Positions 15,578-23,845 of a DNA stretch of 64,000 nucleotides are shown in pieces (the stretch's first letter is position 1; every line of letters starts with the position of its first letter). Made by a program: the position numbers and the translations under genes. Below the pieces are notes generated by a model. It was not told the origin of the DNA. It saw only the letters and a list, made by a program, of their open reading frames with translations, and searched no databases. The stretch is from DASVHS01 sp038244815 (lineage in GTDB: Bacteria; Acidobacteriota; Thermoanaerobaculia; Gp7-AA8): contig JBBRTB010000017.1 of the NCBI GenBank assembly GCA_038244815.1, positions 1-64,000 of the forward strand, written 5' to 3'.

Positions 15578-16072
15578 ATGCAGATTGCAGAGATGCGCAG
15601 CGCAGTCATCGGCTCGGCCCTTCTGGTCATCTATTGCACTGCTGTCTACGCGCAGACGCGGGCCCTGCTGGTGGATGGAGCCGATCCGAACCGGCCCGCC
15701 GGCGGTAACGGCTGGACGCCGCTTCTGCACGCCGTGCACACGAACCAACTGGCCACGGCCGAGGTCCTGCTCGAGCACGGCGCGGATGTGAATCGAGGCG
15801 GGCCGGACGGAACGACGCCGTTGATGATGGCGGCCGGATACGGGCGGGATGAGATGGTCATGCTCCTTCTGCGGCACGGTGCCGATGTGCATCGGGTGTC
15901 GCGCGACGGTTCCACGGCACTCGGTTTCGCGCTGACAGGGATCTCCGACATCGACCGGTTCACGCTGTTTCGCTGTCAGGACTCAACCGTGGCGTTGCTC
16001 GCCTGCCGGCATGCGTCGGCGAAGAGCTCATCGCACTGGTTCGCGCGGTTGAAGCGTTGCGACAGGCTCTGA
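15578..16072 (+). CDS. Exported ankyrin-repeat protein, probably truncated or frameshifted
   Basis: A 164-residue frame with a hydrophobic leader (VIGSALLVIYCTAVYAQ), then ankyrin repeats: WTPLLHAVHTNQLATAEVLL, EHGADVN, GTTPLMMAAGYGRDEMVMLL and RHGADVHR. The first repeat seems to have lost its front part, because the leader runs straight into TRALLVDGADPN. After SDIDRFTLFRCQDSTVALL the reading turns into unrelated, arginine- and serine-rich residues. Another frame over 16000-16080 reads as a good helix (ELIALVRAVEALRQALNE), so a frameshift near 16000 is likely. Ankyrin repeats mediate protein binding, and the target is unknown. Confidence 0.7.
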   Translation: MQIAEMRSAVIGSALLVIYCTAVYAQTRALLVDGADPNRPAGGNGWTPLLHAVHTNQLATAEVLLEHGADVNRGGPDGTTPLMMAAGYGRDEMVMLLLRHGADVHRVSRDGSTALGFALTGISDIDRFTLFRCQDSTVALLACRHASAKSSSHWFARLKRCDRL

Positions 16073-16079
16073 ACGAGAT

Positions 16080-17042
16080 TCACGACATCGTAAGGACGAT
16101 CTTGCCGAAGTGGTCGCCCTTCATGCGGCGATGAGCCTCGGCCACGCGCTGCATCGGCATGACCGAGTCGATCACCGGGCGGATGCGTCCGTTGCGCAGA
16201 TCGTCGCCGAATCGGGCCATGAAGGCCTCGACGAGGCGCGCCTTTTCTTCGTTCGATCGTCCGCGGAGCGTCGAGCCGATGATCTGCTGGCGTTTCGAAA
16301 GCAGCGACGTGACATCGATCTCTGCCGTCTTCTCGCCGCCCATCGAGCCGATGACGACGACCCGTCCCCCGACGCCCATCACCTGCAGGTCCTTCGCGAG
16401 ATACGCCGCGCCGATGTGATCGAGCACGATGTCGACGTCCTTCACCCGTTTCGAGAAGTCGTCGTGCTTGTAGTCGACGGCTTCGTCGGCACCGTGCTGG
16501 ATGCACTGCGAACATTTCTCCGCCGATCCCGCCGTGACGATCACGCGCAGGCCGGCCAGCTTGGCCAGCGTCGTCGCGGACGTTCCCACGCCGCTCCCGC
16601 CGCCGTGCACGAGGAGCGTCTCTCCCCGCCGCGCCACAGCCAGTAGAAAAATCGTCAGGAACGCGGTGAGGAACGTCTCCGGAATCGCCGCCGCTTCTTC
16701 ATCCGTAAGCGCGCCCGGCACGTGCATCGCCGAGCCGGCATCGACCACGGCGTCGGTGGCGTAGCCGCCACCGGACAGCAAGGCCATGGCCCGGTCGCCC
16801 TTCTGCCATCCGTACACTTCTTTTCCAACCTCAGTCACGATTCCCGCGCATTCCATCCCGAGGATTTCTGATGCGCCGGGCGGTGGCGGGTAGTGGCCCT
16901 GGCGCTGCAGCAGGTCCGCGCGATTGATCGCCGCTGCGGCGACGGCGATGCGGACGTCGTGTTCGCCCAGGATGGGCGGATCGACGTCGGAGATCTCCAT
17001 TACCGATTCATCGCCGAAATGTCTGAGAGTGACGGCACGCAT
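16080..17042 (-). CDS. NAD(P)H quinone oxidoreductase, PIG3-like
   Basis: A 320-residue zinc-less medium-chain reductase. The start MRAVTLRHFGDESVM and the signature YPPPPGASEILGMECAG match the PIG3/TP53I3 and bacterial Qor group. The nucleotide-binding turn is VHGGGSGVGTSA near residue 145, and no zinc-ligand cysteine cluster is present. It reduces quinones or conjugated enones with NADPH in the cytoplasm. It is convergent with the ankyrin gene and divergent from the ABC transporter genes. Confidence 0.92.
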   Translation of the reverse strand: MRAVTLRHFGDESVMEISDVDPPILGEHDVRIAVAAAAINRADLLQRQGHYPPPPGASEILGMECAGIVTEVGKEVYGWQKGDRAMALLSGGGYATDAVVDAGSAMHVPGALTDEEAAAIPETFLTAFLTIFLLAVARRGETLLVHGGGSGVGTSATTLAKLAGLRVIVTAGSAEKCSQCIQHGADEAVDYKHDDFSKRVKDVDIVLDHIGAAYLAKDLQVMGVGGRVVVIGSMGGEKTAEIDVTSLLSKRQQIIGSTLRGRSNEEKARLVEAFMARFGDDLRNGRIRPVIDSVMPMQRVAEAHRRMKGDHFGKIVLTMS

Positions 17043-17054
17043 GGGCGCGCTAGT

Positions 17055-18005
17055 ATGTGCGCCGCGATGGCTTCAGGCAACGGCGATGGTCTGGCAATCT
17101 CGTGTCGCGGGCTCAAAAAACTTTATCCCGATGTGAAAGCCGTCGACGGTCTCGACCTGGCCGTGCGCAGTGGCGAGTGCTTCGGACTCCTCGGTCCCAA
17201 CGGCGCGGGGAAGACGACGACCATCGAGATTCTCGAGGGCCTCACTCCCGCCGACGGCGGCGAAGTCGAAGTCCTCGGCCTCAACTGGAGCCGGAACGCG
17301 CGCGAGCTGCGCGAGCGCATCGGCATTTCGCTGCAGGAGACGCAGCTCAACGAGAAGCTCACCGTCAACGAGACGCTGCGTCTTTTCCGCTCCTTCTACA
17401 AGAACGGTCCCCGGCCATCGCAACTGCTGCACGACATGTCGCTCGAGGAGAAGCGCGACGCGCGCGTCGGCAAATTGTCCGGCGGCCAGAAGCAACGTCT
17501 TGCCGTCGCCTGCGCCCTGGCCGGCGATCCCGACATCCTCTTTCTCGACGAGCCGACCACGGGCCTCGATCCGCAGAGCCGCCTGCAGCTCTGGGAAGTC
17601 GTGGCCCGCTTTCGCGCCAAGGGCGGCACGGTGCTGTTGACCACGCACTACATGGATGAAGCGCAGCGGCTTTGCGACCGCATCGCCATCATCGACCACG
17701 GGCACCTGATCGCCCTCGGCACTCCCCCCGAGCTGATCGCGCGGCTGGAGGCGGCCAACATCATCGAGTTCACGAGCGATCCTCCTCTCGACTCCGAGGC
17801 GTTCTGCGAGGTGAATGGATTTCACGGCTGTTCGCGGAGAGGCGACGGCTGGCAGCTCCGCGTCGACTCGCTCGCCGCGGCCGTGCCGCAGTTGATCCGT
17901 TCGGTGGAGGAGAACGGAGCGAAGCTGCGAACGCTGACGACGCACGAGGCCACGCTGGAGGATCTCTTCGTATCGCTCACGGGAAGGGAGTTGCGCGATG
18001 CCTGA
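17055..18005 (+). CDS. ABC transporter ATP-binding protein (ABC-2 type exporter)
   Basis: A 316-residue ATPase. Walker A is GPNGAGKTT, the Q-loop is in SLQETQLNEKLTV, the signature is LSGGQKQR, and Walker B with the catalytic Glu is DPDILFLDEPTTGLD. The switch histidine is in TTHYMDEAQ, and the C-terminal domain (about 220-316) is that of drug/polysaccharide ABC-2 exporters. Two ATGs (17055, 17067) are possible starts, and neither has a strong ribosome site. It overlaps the permease gene by eight bases, so they form one transporter. The substrate is unknown. Confidence 0.92.
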   Translation: MCAAMASGNGDGLAISCRGLKKLYPDVKAVDGLDLAVRSGECFGLLGPNGAGKTTTIEILEGLTPADGGEVEVLGLNWSRNARELRERIGISLQETQLNEKLTVNETLRLFRSFYKNGPRPSQLLHDMSLEEKRDARVGKLSGGQKQRLAVACALAGDPDILFLDEPTTGLDPQSRLQLWEVVARFRAKGGTVLLTTHYMDEAQRLCDRIAIIDHGHLIALGTPPELIARLEAANIIEFTSDPPLDSEAFCEVNGFHGCSRRGDGWQLRVDSLAAAVPQLIRSVEENGAKLRTLTTHEATLEDLFVSLTGRELRDA

Positions 18006-19050
18006 TGCCGGATCGGACAGAGTGCGGCCGGCCATCATCGAGCTGACGTCGACGCGGCTCAAGGAATTCGTCCGCGAGAGCGAAGCAATGTTCTGGGTCT
18101 TCGGCTTCCCGCTGCTGCTGACGCTCCTCCTCGGATTTGCGTTTCGGGAGAGGCCGCCCGACCGCATTCCGGTCGGCATCGTCGTCGGCCCGTCGTCGGC
18201 GGCGACGCTCCAGGCGCTCGGCAAATCGCCGGCGCTGCTGCCGCGCCTCTACTCTGAAGCGGACGGCGGCGAGGCCCTGCGGCGCGGGAAGATCTCGTTG
18301 CTCGTCGAGCCGGGCCCGCAACCCGTGTATCACTTCGATCCCACGCGTCCGGACGCGCGGACGGCGCGAGTGGAAGCGGACGACGCGCTGCAGAGCGCGG
18401 CCGGCCGCCGCAATGTCATCGCGGCCCGCGACGAGCCGGTCCGGGAGCAGGGCGCGCGCTACATCGACTTTCTCGTTCCCGGTCTGCTGGGGATGAACCT
18501 GATGGGGACGGGGATGTGGGGCATGGGCTTCACCATCGCGAACGCGCGGATGCGCAAGCTGCTCAAGCGACTCATCGCCACGCCCATGCGCAAGAGCGAC
18601 TATCTCATCGCCCAGTTTCTATCGCGGCTGCTCTTTCTCATCATCGAGATGATCGTCGTGGTGGGCTTCGCCTGGATTGTGTTCGGCGTGAGCGTGCACG
18701 GATCGCTTTTGCTCTTCGCGTTCGTCTGTCTCCTCGGCGGGACGGCCTTCGCGGCGATCGGACTGCTGGTGGCCTCGCGCGCGCGCACCCAGGAAGGGGT
18801 GAGCGGTCTCATGAACCTGGTGATGATGCCGATGTGGCTCTGCTCGGGAGTGTTCTTTTCCTACGAGAGGTTTCCCGACGCCGCCAGGCCGTTCATCCGC
18901 GTCCTACCACTGACGGCGCTCAACGACGCGTTGCGGGGAGTGATGAACGAAGCGATGACGATCGGGCAGGTGATGCCGCAGCTCGTCAACCTCGCACTTT
19001 GGACCGCAGTAGCGTACGTCGCCGGCTTGCGAATGTTCCGCTGGCAATAA
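17998..19050 (+). CDS. ABC-2 type transporter permease
   Basis: A 350-residue membrane partner of the preceding ATPase. The first helix is at about residues 30-50 (FWVFGFPLLLTLLLGFAF), followed by a soluble extracytoplasmic domain up to about 155. A group of five helices forms the ABC2_membrane domain, starting DFLVPGLLGMNLMGTGMWGMGF and ending near NLALWTAVAYVAGLRMF. The layout matches drug or lipid exporters of the ABC-2 class with the NodJ/YhhJ topology. The 3' end overlaps a convergent small HTH gene by 65 bases. Confidence 0.9.
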   Translation: MPDAGSDRVRPAIIELTSTRLKEFVRESEAMFWVFGFPLLLTLLLGFAFRERPPDRIPVGIVVGPSSAATLQALGKSPALLPRLYSEADGGEALRRGKISLLVEPGPQPVYHFDPTRPDARTARVEADDALQSAAGRRNVIAARDEPVREQGARYIDFLVPGLLGMNLMGTGMWGMGFTIANARMRKLLKRLIATPMRKSDYLIAQFLSRLLFLIIEMIVVVGFAWIVFGVSVHGSLLLFAFVCLLGGTAFAAIGLLVASRARTQEGVSGLMNLVMMPMWLCSGVFFSYERFPDAARPFIRVLPLTALNDALRGVMNEAMTIGQVMPQLVNLALWTAVAYVAGLRMFRWQ

Positions 19051-19240
19051 GCAGATCTTCCTGCGGCTTCGCGTGCGACCTGGTCAGGGCGGTCATGGAG
19101 AGGCTCAACCAGTCCGGCACCGGCGTGGCTCCGTTCTCCCACTCCGCAATCACCCGCGGCTCGACCCGCAGCAATTCCGCGAGCATGGTCACCGAGTAGC
19201 CGAGCGCGACTCGCTGTTTTCGTACATCCTGAGGATTCAT
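18986..19240 (-). CDS. Small XRE/Cro-like helix-turn-helix protein
   Basis: An 84-residue protein starting MNPQDVRKQRVALGYSVTML. The helix-turn-helix is VTMLAELLRVEPRVIAEWENG, in which the recognition helix ends with the EWENG pattern common in Cro/C1-type regulators. It could be an autonomous DNA-binding repressor or an antitoxin, but no toxin gene is adjacent. The last 65 bases overlap the ABC permease on the other strand, so each gene constrains the other's sequence. An ATG four codons earlier (19252) is also possible. Confidence 0.68.
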   Translation of the reverse strand: MNPQDVRKQRVALGYSVTMLAELLRVEPRVIAEWENGATPVPDWLSLSMTALTRSHAKPQEDLLIASGTFASRRRTLLRSKVRG

Positions 19241-19287
19241 GATGACGGGCATACCTGGGGTGCAACTGATGTGCCCGTCATCTTATC

Positions 19288-19962
19288 TCAGAAGGAAATC
19301 GCGAATCCAAGGTTGACCTGTCCCTGGTAGAAATCGTGGCCGCTGTTGTCATTGCAATATCGGCAATTATTGGAGTTAGAGCCATTGCCGAGGGAGGTGA
19401 AGAACCCGCGCCCTTCCAGCCGGATTCCAAAGTTCGGACTGACGGGAACCTTCACGCCGACGCCCGCCGAGGCGGAGAAACGGTTGCTCGATGACACGCC
19501 TTCGATGTCCGGCTGCAGGTTCCCGACACCGGCGCTGACCACGACGAACGGCGTGGCGTTGCGCGATTCATTGAAGGGGATCAGCAGGCCGCCGTGATAG
19601 TACGTGACGTGGAAGTTCGCCACGCGGTTATCGGGCTCGAAAAGACCGCCGCCGCCGGCCGTCAGATTCGTGTCCTGGCGGTTGACCATCAGCTCCAGCT
19701 TCATGTTCGTGTATCCGAGCGGGATGCCGAAATTCGCCCCGAAGTTCGCGCTGCTCGAGGCCTGAACGTCCTGGTTGAACAGGTTTGTGTTGTCGGTGAA
19801 GATGGTCCCGCCGTTGGTGTAACCGATGAACGGCGTGAGCTCGAAGCGATTGTCCTGATTGCGACGGTAGTTACGGTCGCGTCCGCCATCGCGCCACGGT
19901 TGTGCGAATAGTGAGGGTGCTGCGACGAGAACGAGCACTGCGATGAGACAGACCTTACGCAT
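19288..19962 (-). CDS. Outer-membrane beta-barrel protein
   Basis: A 224-residue protein with a signal peptide (MRKVCLIAVLVLVAAPSLFAQ) and alternating hydrophobic strands rich in Gly and aromatics, ending in the C-terminal FAISF motif used by the BAM machinery. Strand examples are FELTPFIGYTNGG, FHVTYYHGGLLIPF and FGIRLEGRGFF. A loop with CRYCND contains two cysteines. This fits the small OMP_b-brl barrels of 8 strands. No specific function can be assigned. It lies divergent to xthA and 45 bases upstream of the small HTH gene on the same strand. Confidence 0.8.
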   Translation of the reverse strand: MRKVCLIAVLVLVAAPSLFAQPWRDGGRDRNYRRNQDNRFELTPFIGYTNGGTIFTDNTNLFNQDVQASSSANFGANFGIPLGYTNMKLELMVNRQDTNLTAGGGGLFEPDNRVANFHVTYYHGGLLIPFNESRNATPFVVVSAGVGNLQPDIEGVSSSNRFSASAGVGVKVPVSPNFGIRLEGRGFFTSLGNGSNSNNCRYCNDNSGHDFYQGQVNLGFAISF

Positions 19963-20025
19963 AGGGCCTCCAGTTTGGCTTTCCAAAGTTGGACGGGGGG
20001 ACGAAAATTTCGTTTAATCGCCGCC

Positions 20026-20766
20026 GTGAAAATAGCGACATGGAACGTTAACGGGATCCGGGCCCGCCACGCCCAGTTCGTGGAGTGGGCCAGCCGCGAG
20101 CAGCCGGACGTGGTCTGTCTTCAGGAGATCAAGGCCACCATCGCCCAGGTCCCGGAGACGTGCAGCATCGACGGCTACACCTGCTACTGGCACGGAGCGG
20201 GCGGTTACTCCGGCGTGGCCATGCACGTCCGTCGCGGCTTCGCCGATCAGCCCGAGTTCACGCACCCGGACTTCGATCACGAGACGCGGATCGTGCAGGC
20301 CGAGATCGGCGGGACGGTATTTGCGTCGGTCTACGTCCCGAACGGCGGGAAGGACTTCGACGCCAAGATGGCATTCATGAACGCGCTGGTGGAGTACGCC
20401 GCCGGAATCCGTGCGCGCGGCCTTCAGCTCGTGCTCTGCGGCGATCTCAACATCGCCCGGTCCGACATGGACGTTCATCTGAAAGAGCGGAAGCCGCGCG
20501 CCATCGGTCAGCTTCCCGTGGAGCGCGAGGTGCTGGAGAAGCTCATCGCGCAAGGCCTCGCCGACGTCGGACGCGAGCTCTATCCGGCGGACGAGAACTA
20601 CTTCACCTGGTGGGCGCCATGGAGAAATCTGCGCCAGCGCAACATCGGATGGCGGCTCGATTACGTGCTGGCCAGCCGCGCCCTCGCCGCACGCGCGGTC
20701 TCCTGTCCCTCCTATCGCGAGGTGGGGACGAGCGATCACGCGCCGGTCGTGGCCACATTCGAATAG
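20026..20766 (+). CDS. xthA: Exodeoxyribonuclease III / AP endonuclease
   Basis: A 246-residue nuclease of the ExoIII family, which cleaves abasic sites and trims 3' ends in base excision repair. Motifs are KIATWNVNGIRAR at the N-terminus (Asn ligand), the metal-binding Glu in CLQEIKA, the catalytic Tyr/Asn region VYVPNGG, the CGDLNIA aspartate/asparagine pair, and the final TSDHAPV catalytic histidine. The start is GTG 20026, because homologues begin at this KIATWN block. It stands alone between two convergent or divergent envelope genes. Confidence 0.95.
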   Translation: MKIATWNVNGIRARHAQFVEWASREQPDVVCLQEIKATIAQVPETCSIDGYTCYWHGAGGYSGVAMHVRRGFADQPEFTHPDFDHETRIVQAEIGGTVFASVYVPNGGKDFDAKMAFMNALVEYAAGIRARGLQLVLCGDLNIARSDMDVHLKERKPRAIGQLPVEREVLEKLIAQGLADVGRELYPADENYFTWWAPWRNLRQRNIGWRLDYVLASRALAARAVSCPSYREVGTSDHAPVVATFE

Positions 20767-20808
20767 AAGCGGCCGGCTGCAGAGGGCTGCAGGCCGGCCG
20801 CTGGATGT

Positions 20809-21420
20809 CTACTCGAGGACGACCATGACCACGCGGCGATTCTGCGCGCGTCCGGCTCTCGTCTTGTTCGATGAGACCGGAAGCGTGTCGCCGTACGAGA
20901 TCGTGGACATGCGGTTCAGCGGGAGCGAGAACTGGCGTGAGAGATAGCGGCGGACCGAGTCGGCGCGGCGCTGCCCGAGGTCTTCGTTGTACTTCGAGCT
21001 GCCGGTGTCGTCGGTGTGGCCCTGGATCTCGACGAAGTACTGTGTGTCGAGCGCCTTCACCTTGTTCGCGAAATCGGAGAGCGCGGTCTGGGCGGTCTGG
21101 TCGAGCTCGTACTTGTCCGAGCCGAAGCGCACGCGGTCCTCGGTGAATGCCTGCTCGAAGACGACCCTGCCTTTGGCCAGGACACCGGCATCCTGTGCGC
21201 GCTTGAGTGCTTCGCGGGCCTCCTGGCTGAGCTGGTCGAGGCGGACGTCGGTCTGCTTCTGTTTGGTCTGCAGGTCTTCCACCTGCGAAGCGACGGACTC
21301 GATGCGCTGATTCGTCGTCGCCTGCGAGTCCTGAATCTTCTTGTCGACCGCGGAATTGGTGGCGCACGCTCCCAGGAGACTGGCGAGCGTAACGGCCGAG
21401 ACGGTACGGATGATCTTCAT
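20809..21420 (-). CDS. OmpA-family lipoprotein
   Basis: A 203-residue protein with a lipoprotein signal ending LLGAC, a coiled-coil region at about residues 30-80 (IESVASQVEDLQTKQKQTDV), then an OmpA C-terminal peptidoglycan-binding domain. The latter includes VRFGSDKYELDQTAQ, VEIQGHTDDTGSSKYN, LGQRRADSVRRYL and AGRAQNRRVV. It anchors the outer membrane to the cell wall, as Pal does. AGGGAG six bases before ATG 21420 supports this start over the earlier MNEREFT. It follows the VWFA gene by 17 bases on the same strand and probably shares its transcript. Confidence 0.9.
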   Translation of the reverse strand: MKIIRTVSAVTLASLLGACATNSAVDKKIQDSQATTNQRIESVASQVEDLQTKQKQTDVRLDQLSQEAREALKRAQDAGVLAKGRVVFEQAFTEDRVRFGSDKYELDQTAQTALSDFANKVKALDTQYFVEIQGHTDDTGSSKYNEDLGQRRADSVRRYLSRQFSLPLNRMSTISYGDTLPVSSNKTRAGRAQNRRVVMVVLE

Positions 21421-21437
21421 TGTGAACTCCCTTTCAT

Positions 21438-22415
21438 TCATTTTTTTTCATTCCCGCGCGACACTGAGCTGGTGGCGGCAGGTGGTTCGGTGCCTCGATA
21501 GCCGGCACGAACGCGAACGACTCTTCCTCTTCCGGCGAGCTGAAGCGTAATTCGCCGGTACTTTACTTCACCTTTTCCTGTCGGCGTAAACCCGATCAGA
21601 TATTGCGCCCGCAGATCCTTCTGCATCGAGTCCACGGCCCTGGCCAGTTCCTCGGGGCTGTGGCCGAGGTGCATCTTGCCACCGGTGAGGTTGGCCACGG
21701 CGTCGAGCAGGTCGAGGTCCGACAACGCCTCGTACGAAACGGGCTGGTGCGGCTTGAGCTCGGCCGGGTCGCGCAGGCCGAGCGGATAGATCGGGATGGC
21801 GCTTCCCTCGAAGATCTGAGCCAGGCTGGCCCGGGTGTGACGGGAGGCGTTGTCGATTCCGTCGGACAGCAGAACGATGGCCCGCGTGGGATTCTTTCCG
21901 AGCTCGCTCCGGTCGGGCATCGTGGCCAGTGCGTCGAAGAACGCCGTCTTGCCCCACGGCTTCACGTCGAACATGGCGTGCCGGATCTCATCGGGATCCT
22001 CGGTGAACGGCACGACCTCGCGGGCCTCCGATTCCGCGAAGATGAACAGGGCGAAGTCGTCGCCCTTCTTGCGATGGTTGAGCAGCGTTGAGACCGCCGC
22101 GCGGGCGGAGTCCATCTTGCCGGCCAGTCCCATCGATCCCGAGGCGTCGAGGAGGATCGTCCAGGACACGGGCGCGTTGAGCGATTGCTCGAACATGTCC
22201 GTGCGCACGCGCTTTCCGTCGACATAAAGACCGACGTCACGCTTTTTGAGGGTGGTGATCGGCGCGCCGTTGCGGTCGAGCACGGTAAACGGCACGATCA
22301 CATAGCCGACGGAGACGGTTTCGTTGAAGGTCTGGGGAGGCTGTTCCTGAGCGCTCGCGGCGCTCGCGAGCACAAGGGCCACCAGTGCGGCGGTTGTCAG
22401 AGCCTTCATGCGCAT
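21438..22415 (-). CDS. Exported VWFA-domain protein of the acidobacterial type
   Basis: A 325-residue protein with a signal peptide (ALVALVLASAASAQ). An N-terminal strand region (VIVPFTVLDRNGAPITTL followed by KKRDVGLYVDGK) is typical of the VWFA-related acidobacterial domain. The von Willebrand A domain starts at VSWTILLDASGSM, whose DxSxS begins the metal-ion-dependent adhesion site, with the later aspartate in VLLSDGIDN. Such proteins are abundant in Acidobacteriota, and their roles are mostly unknown. It is upstream of the OmpA lipoprotein, suggesting a shared envelope function. It is the best single taxonomic hint in the window. Confidence 0.85.
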   Translation of the reverse strand: MRMKALTTAALVALVLASAASAQEQPPQTFNETVSVGYVIVPFTVLDRNGAPITTLKKRDVGLYVDGKRVRTDMFEQSLNAPVSWTILLDASGSMGLAGKMDSARAAVSTLLNHRKKGDDFALFIFAESEAREVVPFTEDPDEIRHAMFDVKPWGKTAFFDALATMPDRSELGKNPTRAIVLLSDGIDNASRHTRASLAQIFEGSAIPIYPLGLRDPAELKPHQPVSYEALSDLDLLDAVANLTGGKMHLGHSPEELARAVDSMQKDLRAQYLIGFTPTGKGEVKYRRITLQLAGRGRVVRVRAGYRGTEPPAATSSVSRGNEKK

Positions 22416-22493
22416 GCGAACAATGGAGTGCGCAGGGCTAATCTCACGCCAGGACCGGGATCGGGTGTGAGCGGCATCACAGAAGCCGGCCGC

Positions 22494-22907
22494 TCAGTAC
22501 CGGTTCATCGGGATGAAGTCCTCATCTTCCTGATGTCCGCGCTCCCACTTGAGGAAGTCGTAATAGCCGCAGTGAGGCTGATCGGGGTACTCGTGGCAGA
22601 CGCCCGGCCGGGCCTCGTAGATCGTGCAGCGACGCGCTTTCGTGTCCAGGAACATGCACACGCTGCCGTAGATCTCGTCCTTCTGATGGCGCAACACCTG
22701 CTCGCCCTCGACCGTCTTCGTATACCGCTTCGCAGCGGTCTCGGTGTCCACACCGAAGTGTTTGGCGAGGCGGTTGAGGTCGCGTTTCTCGACCACGATG
22801 CTGTTGTAGCTGCAGCAGTAGGCCGGACACTTCATGCAGTCGTACTGTGGTTTGAGTGAAGAGACGGTCGCCATGTGCGGCGACAGTGTAGAGGATTGAG
22901 ACTCCAT
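22494..22907 (-). CDS. YkgJ-family zinc/iron-chelating cysteine cluster protein
   Basis: A 137-residue protein with the cysteine cluster CMKCPAYCCSY near residue 24, then CMFLD, RRCTIYEARPGVCHEYP and PHCGYYD. This CxxCxxxCC...C...C layout defines the YkgJ/CxxCxxCC family, thought to bind Zn or an Fe-S centre, with no established role. Starts at 22907 and 22874 (MATVSSL) are both possible, and neither has a good ribosome site. The 5' side is a block of repeats, so its promoter must be inside or beyond that block. Confidence 0.82.
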   Translation of the reverse strand: MESQSSTLSPHMATVSSLKPQYDCMKCPAYCCSYNSIVVEKRDLNRLAKHFGVDTETAAKRYTKTVEGEQVLRHQKDEIYGSVCMFLDTKARRCTIYEARPGVCHEYPDQPHCGYYDFLKWERGHQEDEDFIPMNRY

Positions 22908-22924
22908 GAAGAAGATGGCATTGA

Positions 22925-23115
22925 GGGTCGCCGGGCGCGGGGTCGCTGGTCGCTGGGCCTCGAAGCGTTTGCGGCCCCGCGACCCGCGACCGGCGACCTG
23001 TCAAGCGACCCACGACCCACGACGGAGTAGGCCGCACGTCGCCGGGCCTCGAAGCATTGCGGCCCCCATGACCGGCGACCCGCGACCTGCGACCTGCCCT
23101 GCGACCTGTATCATT
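22925..23115. repeat. Two copies of a GGCCTCGAAGC-centred repeat within GGTCGC arrays
   Basis: The gap between the YkgJ-like gene and the nuclease-like gene holds two near-identical segments. Each has GGGCCTCGAAGC followed by TTGCGGCCCC (around 22955-22979 and 23041-23068), flanked by GTCGCTGGTCGC-type units on the left and GCGACCCGCGACC-type units on the right. Each copy is therefore itself an inverted repeat. No gene or promoter is recognisable in the 218 bases. Confidence 0.85.
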
Positions 23116-23125
23116 CGCCTCACAC

Positions 23126-23845
23126 ATGGACCACGCAGTCAGCCTGGTGCAGGCTTACCTGCAGCTCAACGGTTACTTCACGTCGGCGGAGTATCCGATC
23201 ATCGCCGGAGCCGGACGCAATGGCTTTCGCACGATCACCGACATCGACATCCTGGCCTTCCGCTTTCCGAACGGCGTGCCCGTGCTGGCGGGACGAAAAA
23301 CGCCGCAGGGTCTCGACATCACCGAGATCGACGAGGGTCTGGGCGTGTCGGCGGACACCGTCGATATGATCATCGGGGAGGTCAAGGAAGGACGGGTGGG
23401 GATCAACTCCGGCGGACGCGAGCCCGACGTGCTCAAAGCCGTCGTCAGCCGGTTCGGCAACACGGCGGAAGAGGATGACAGCGTGGTGCGATCGCTGCTG
23501 TCGAGCGGTGTGGCCACGCTGCCCAGCGGGTACGCCGTCCGCCTCATCGCCTTCGGAGCGTTTCCGCCCGGCTCGCAGATCCCTCCCTGCCGCATCATCT
23601 CCCTCGGTCACGTTCTCACGTTTCTGCAAGGGTATGTGCGCAAGCACTGGAGCGTGCTCCGTCATCTGCAGTTCAAGGATCCGGCGTTCGGGTTTCTCAT
23701 GACGCTGGAGAAAGCGCGACGCGGAGGGGCCGGACGTCGAGGCCAGCAGGGCGTCGAGGTAGTCCCCGCCGCCGGCGAAGCACGCGTGGCCAGGCCGCGG
23801 CCGCAACGGGAAGCAGCACGGACTCCTGGGAGGAGGTCGCGATGA
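23126..23845 (+). CDS. Uncharacterised protein with PD-(D/E)xK nuclease-like motif
   Basis: A 239-residue protein with no family I can name. The N-terminal half reads ITDIDILAFRFP, then DMIIGEVKEGRVGIN. A buried aspartate followed by ExK on adjacent strands is the catalytic pattern of the restriction-endonuclease-like fold, so a DNA-cleaving or degenerate nuclease role is possible. The last 45 residues (from about KARRGGAGRRGQQG) are arginine/glycine-rich and look like read-through. Another frame gives RKRDAEGPDVEASRASR and then a stop, so a frameshift or a non-coding tail is possible. It overlaps the next gene by four bases. Confidence 0.55.
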   Translation: MDHAVSLVQAYLQLNGYFTSAEYPIIAGAGRNGFRTITDIDILAFRFPNGVPVLAGRKTPQGLDITEIDEGLGVSADTVDMIIGEVKEGRVGINSGGREPDVLKAVVSRFGNTAEEDDSVVRSLLSSGVATLPSGYAVRLIAFGAFPPGSQIPPCRIISLGHVLTFLQGYVRKHWSVLRHLQFKDPAFGFLMTLEKARRGGAGRRGQQGVEVVPAAGEARVARPRPQREAARTPGRRSR

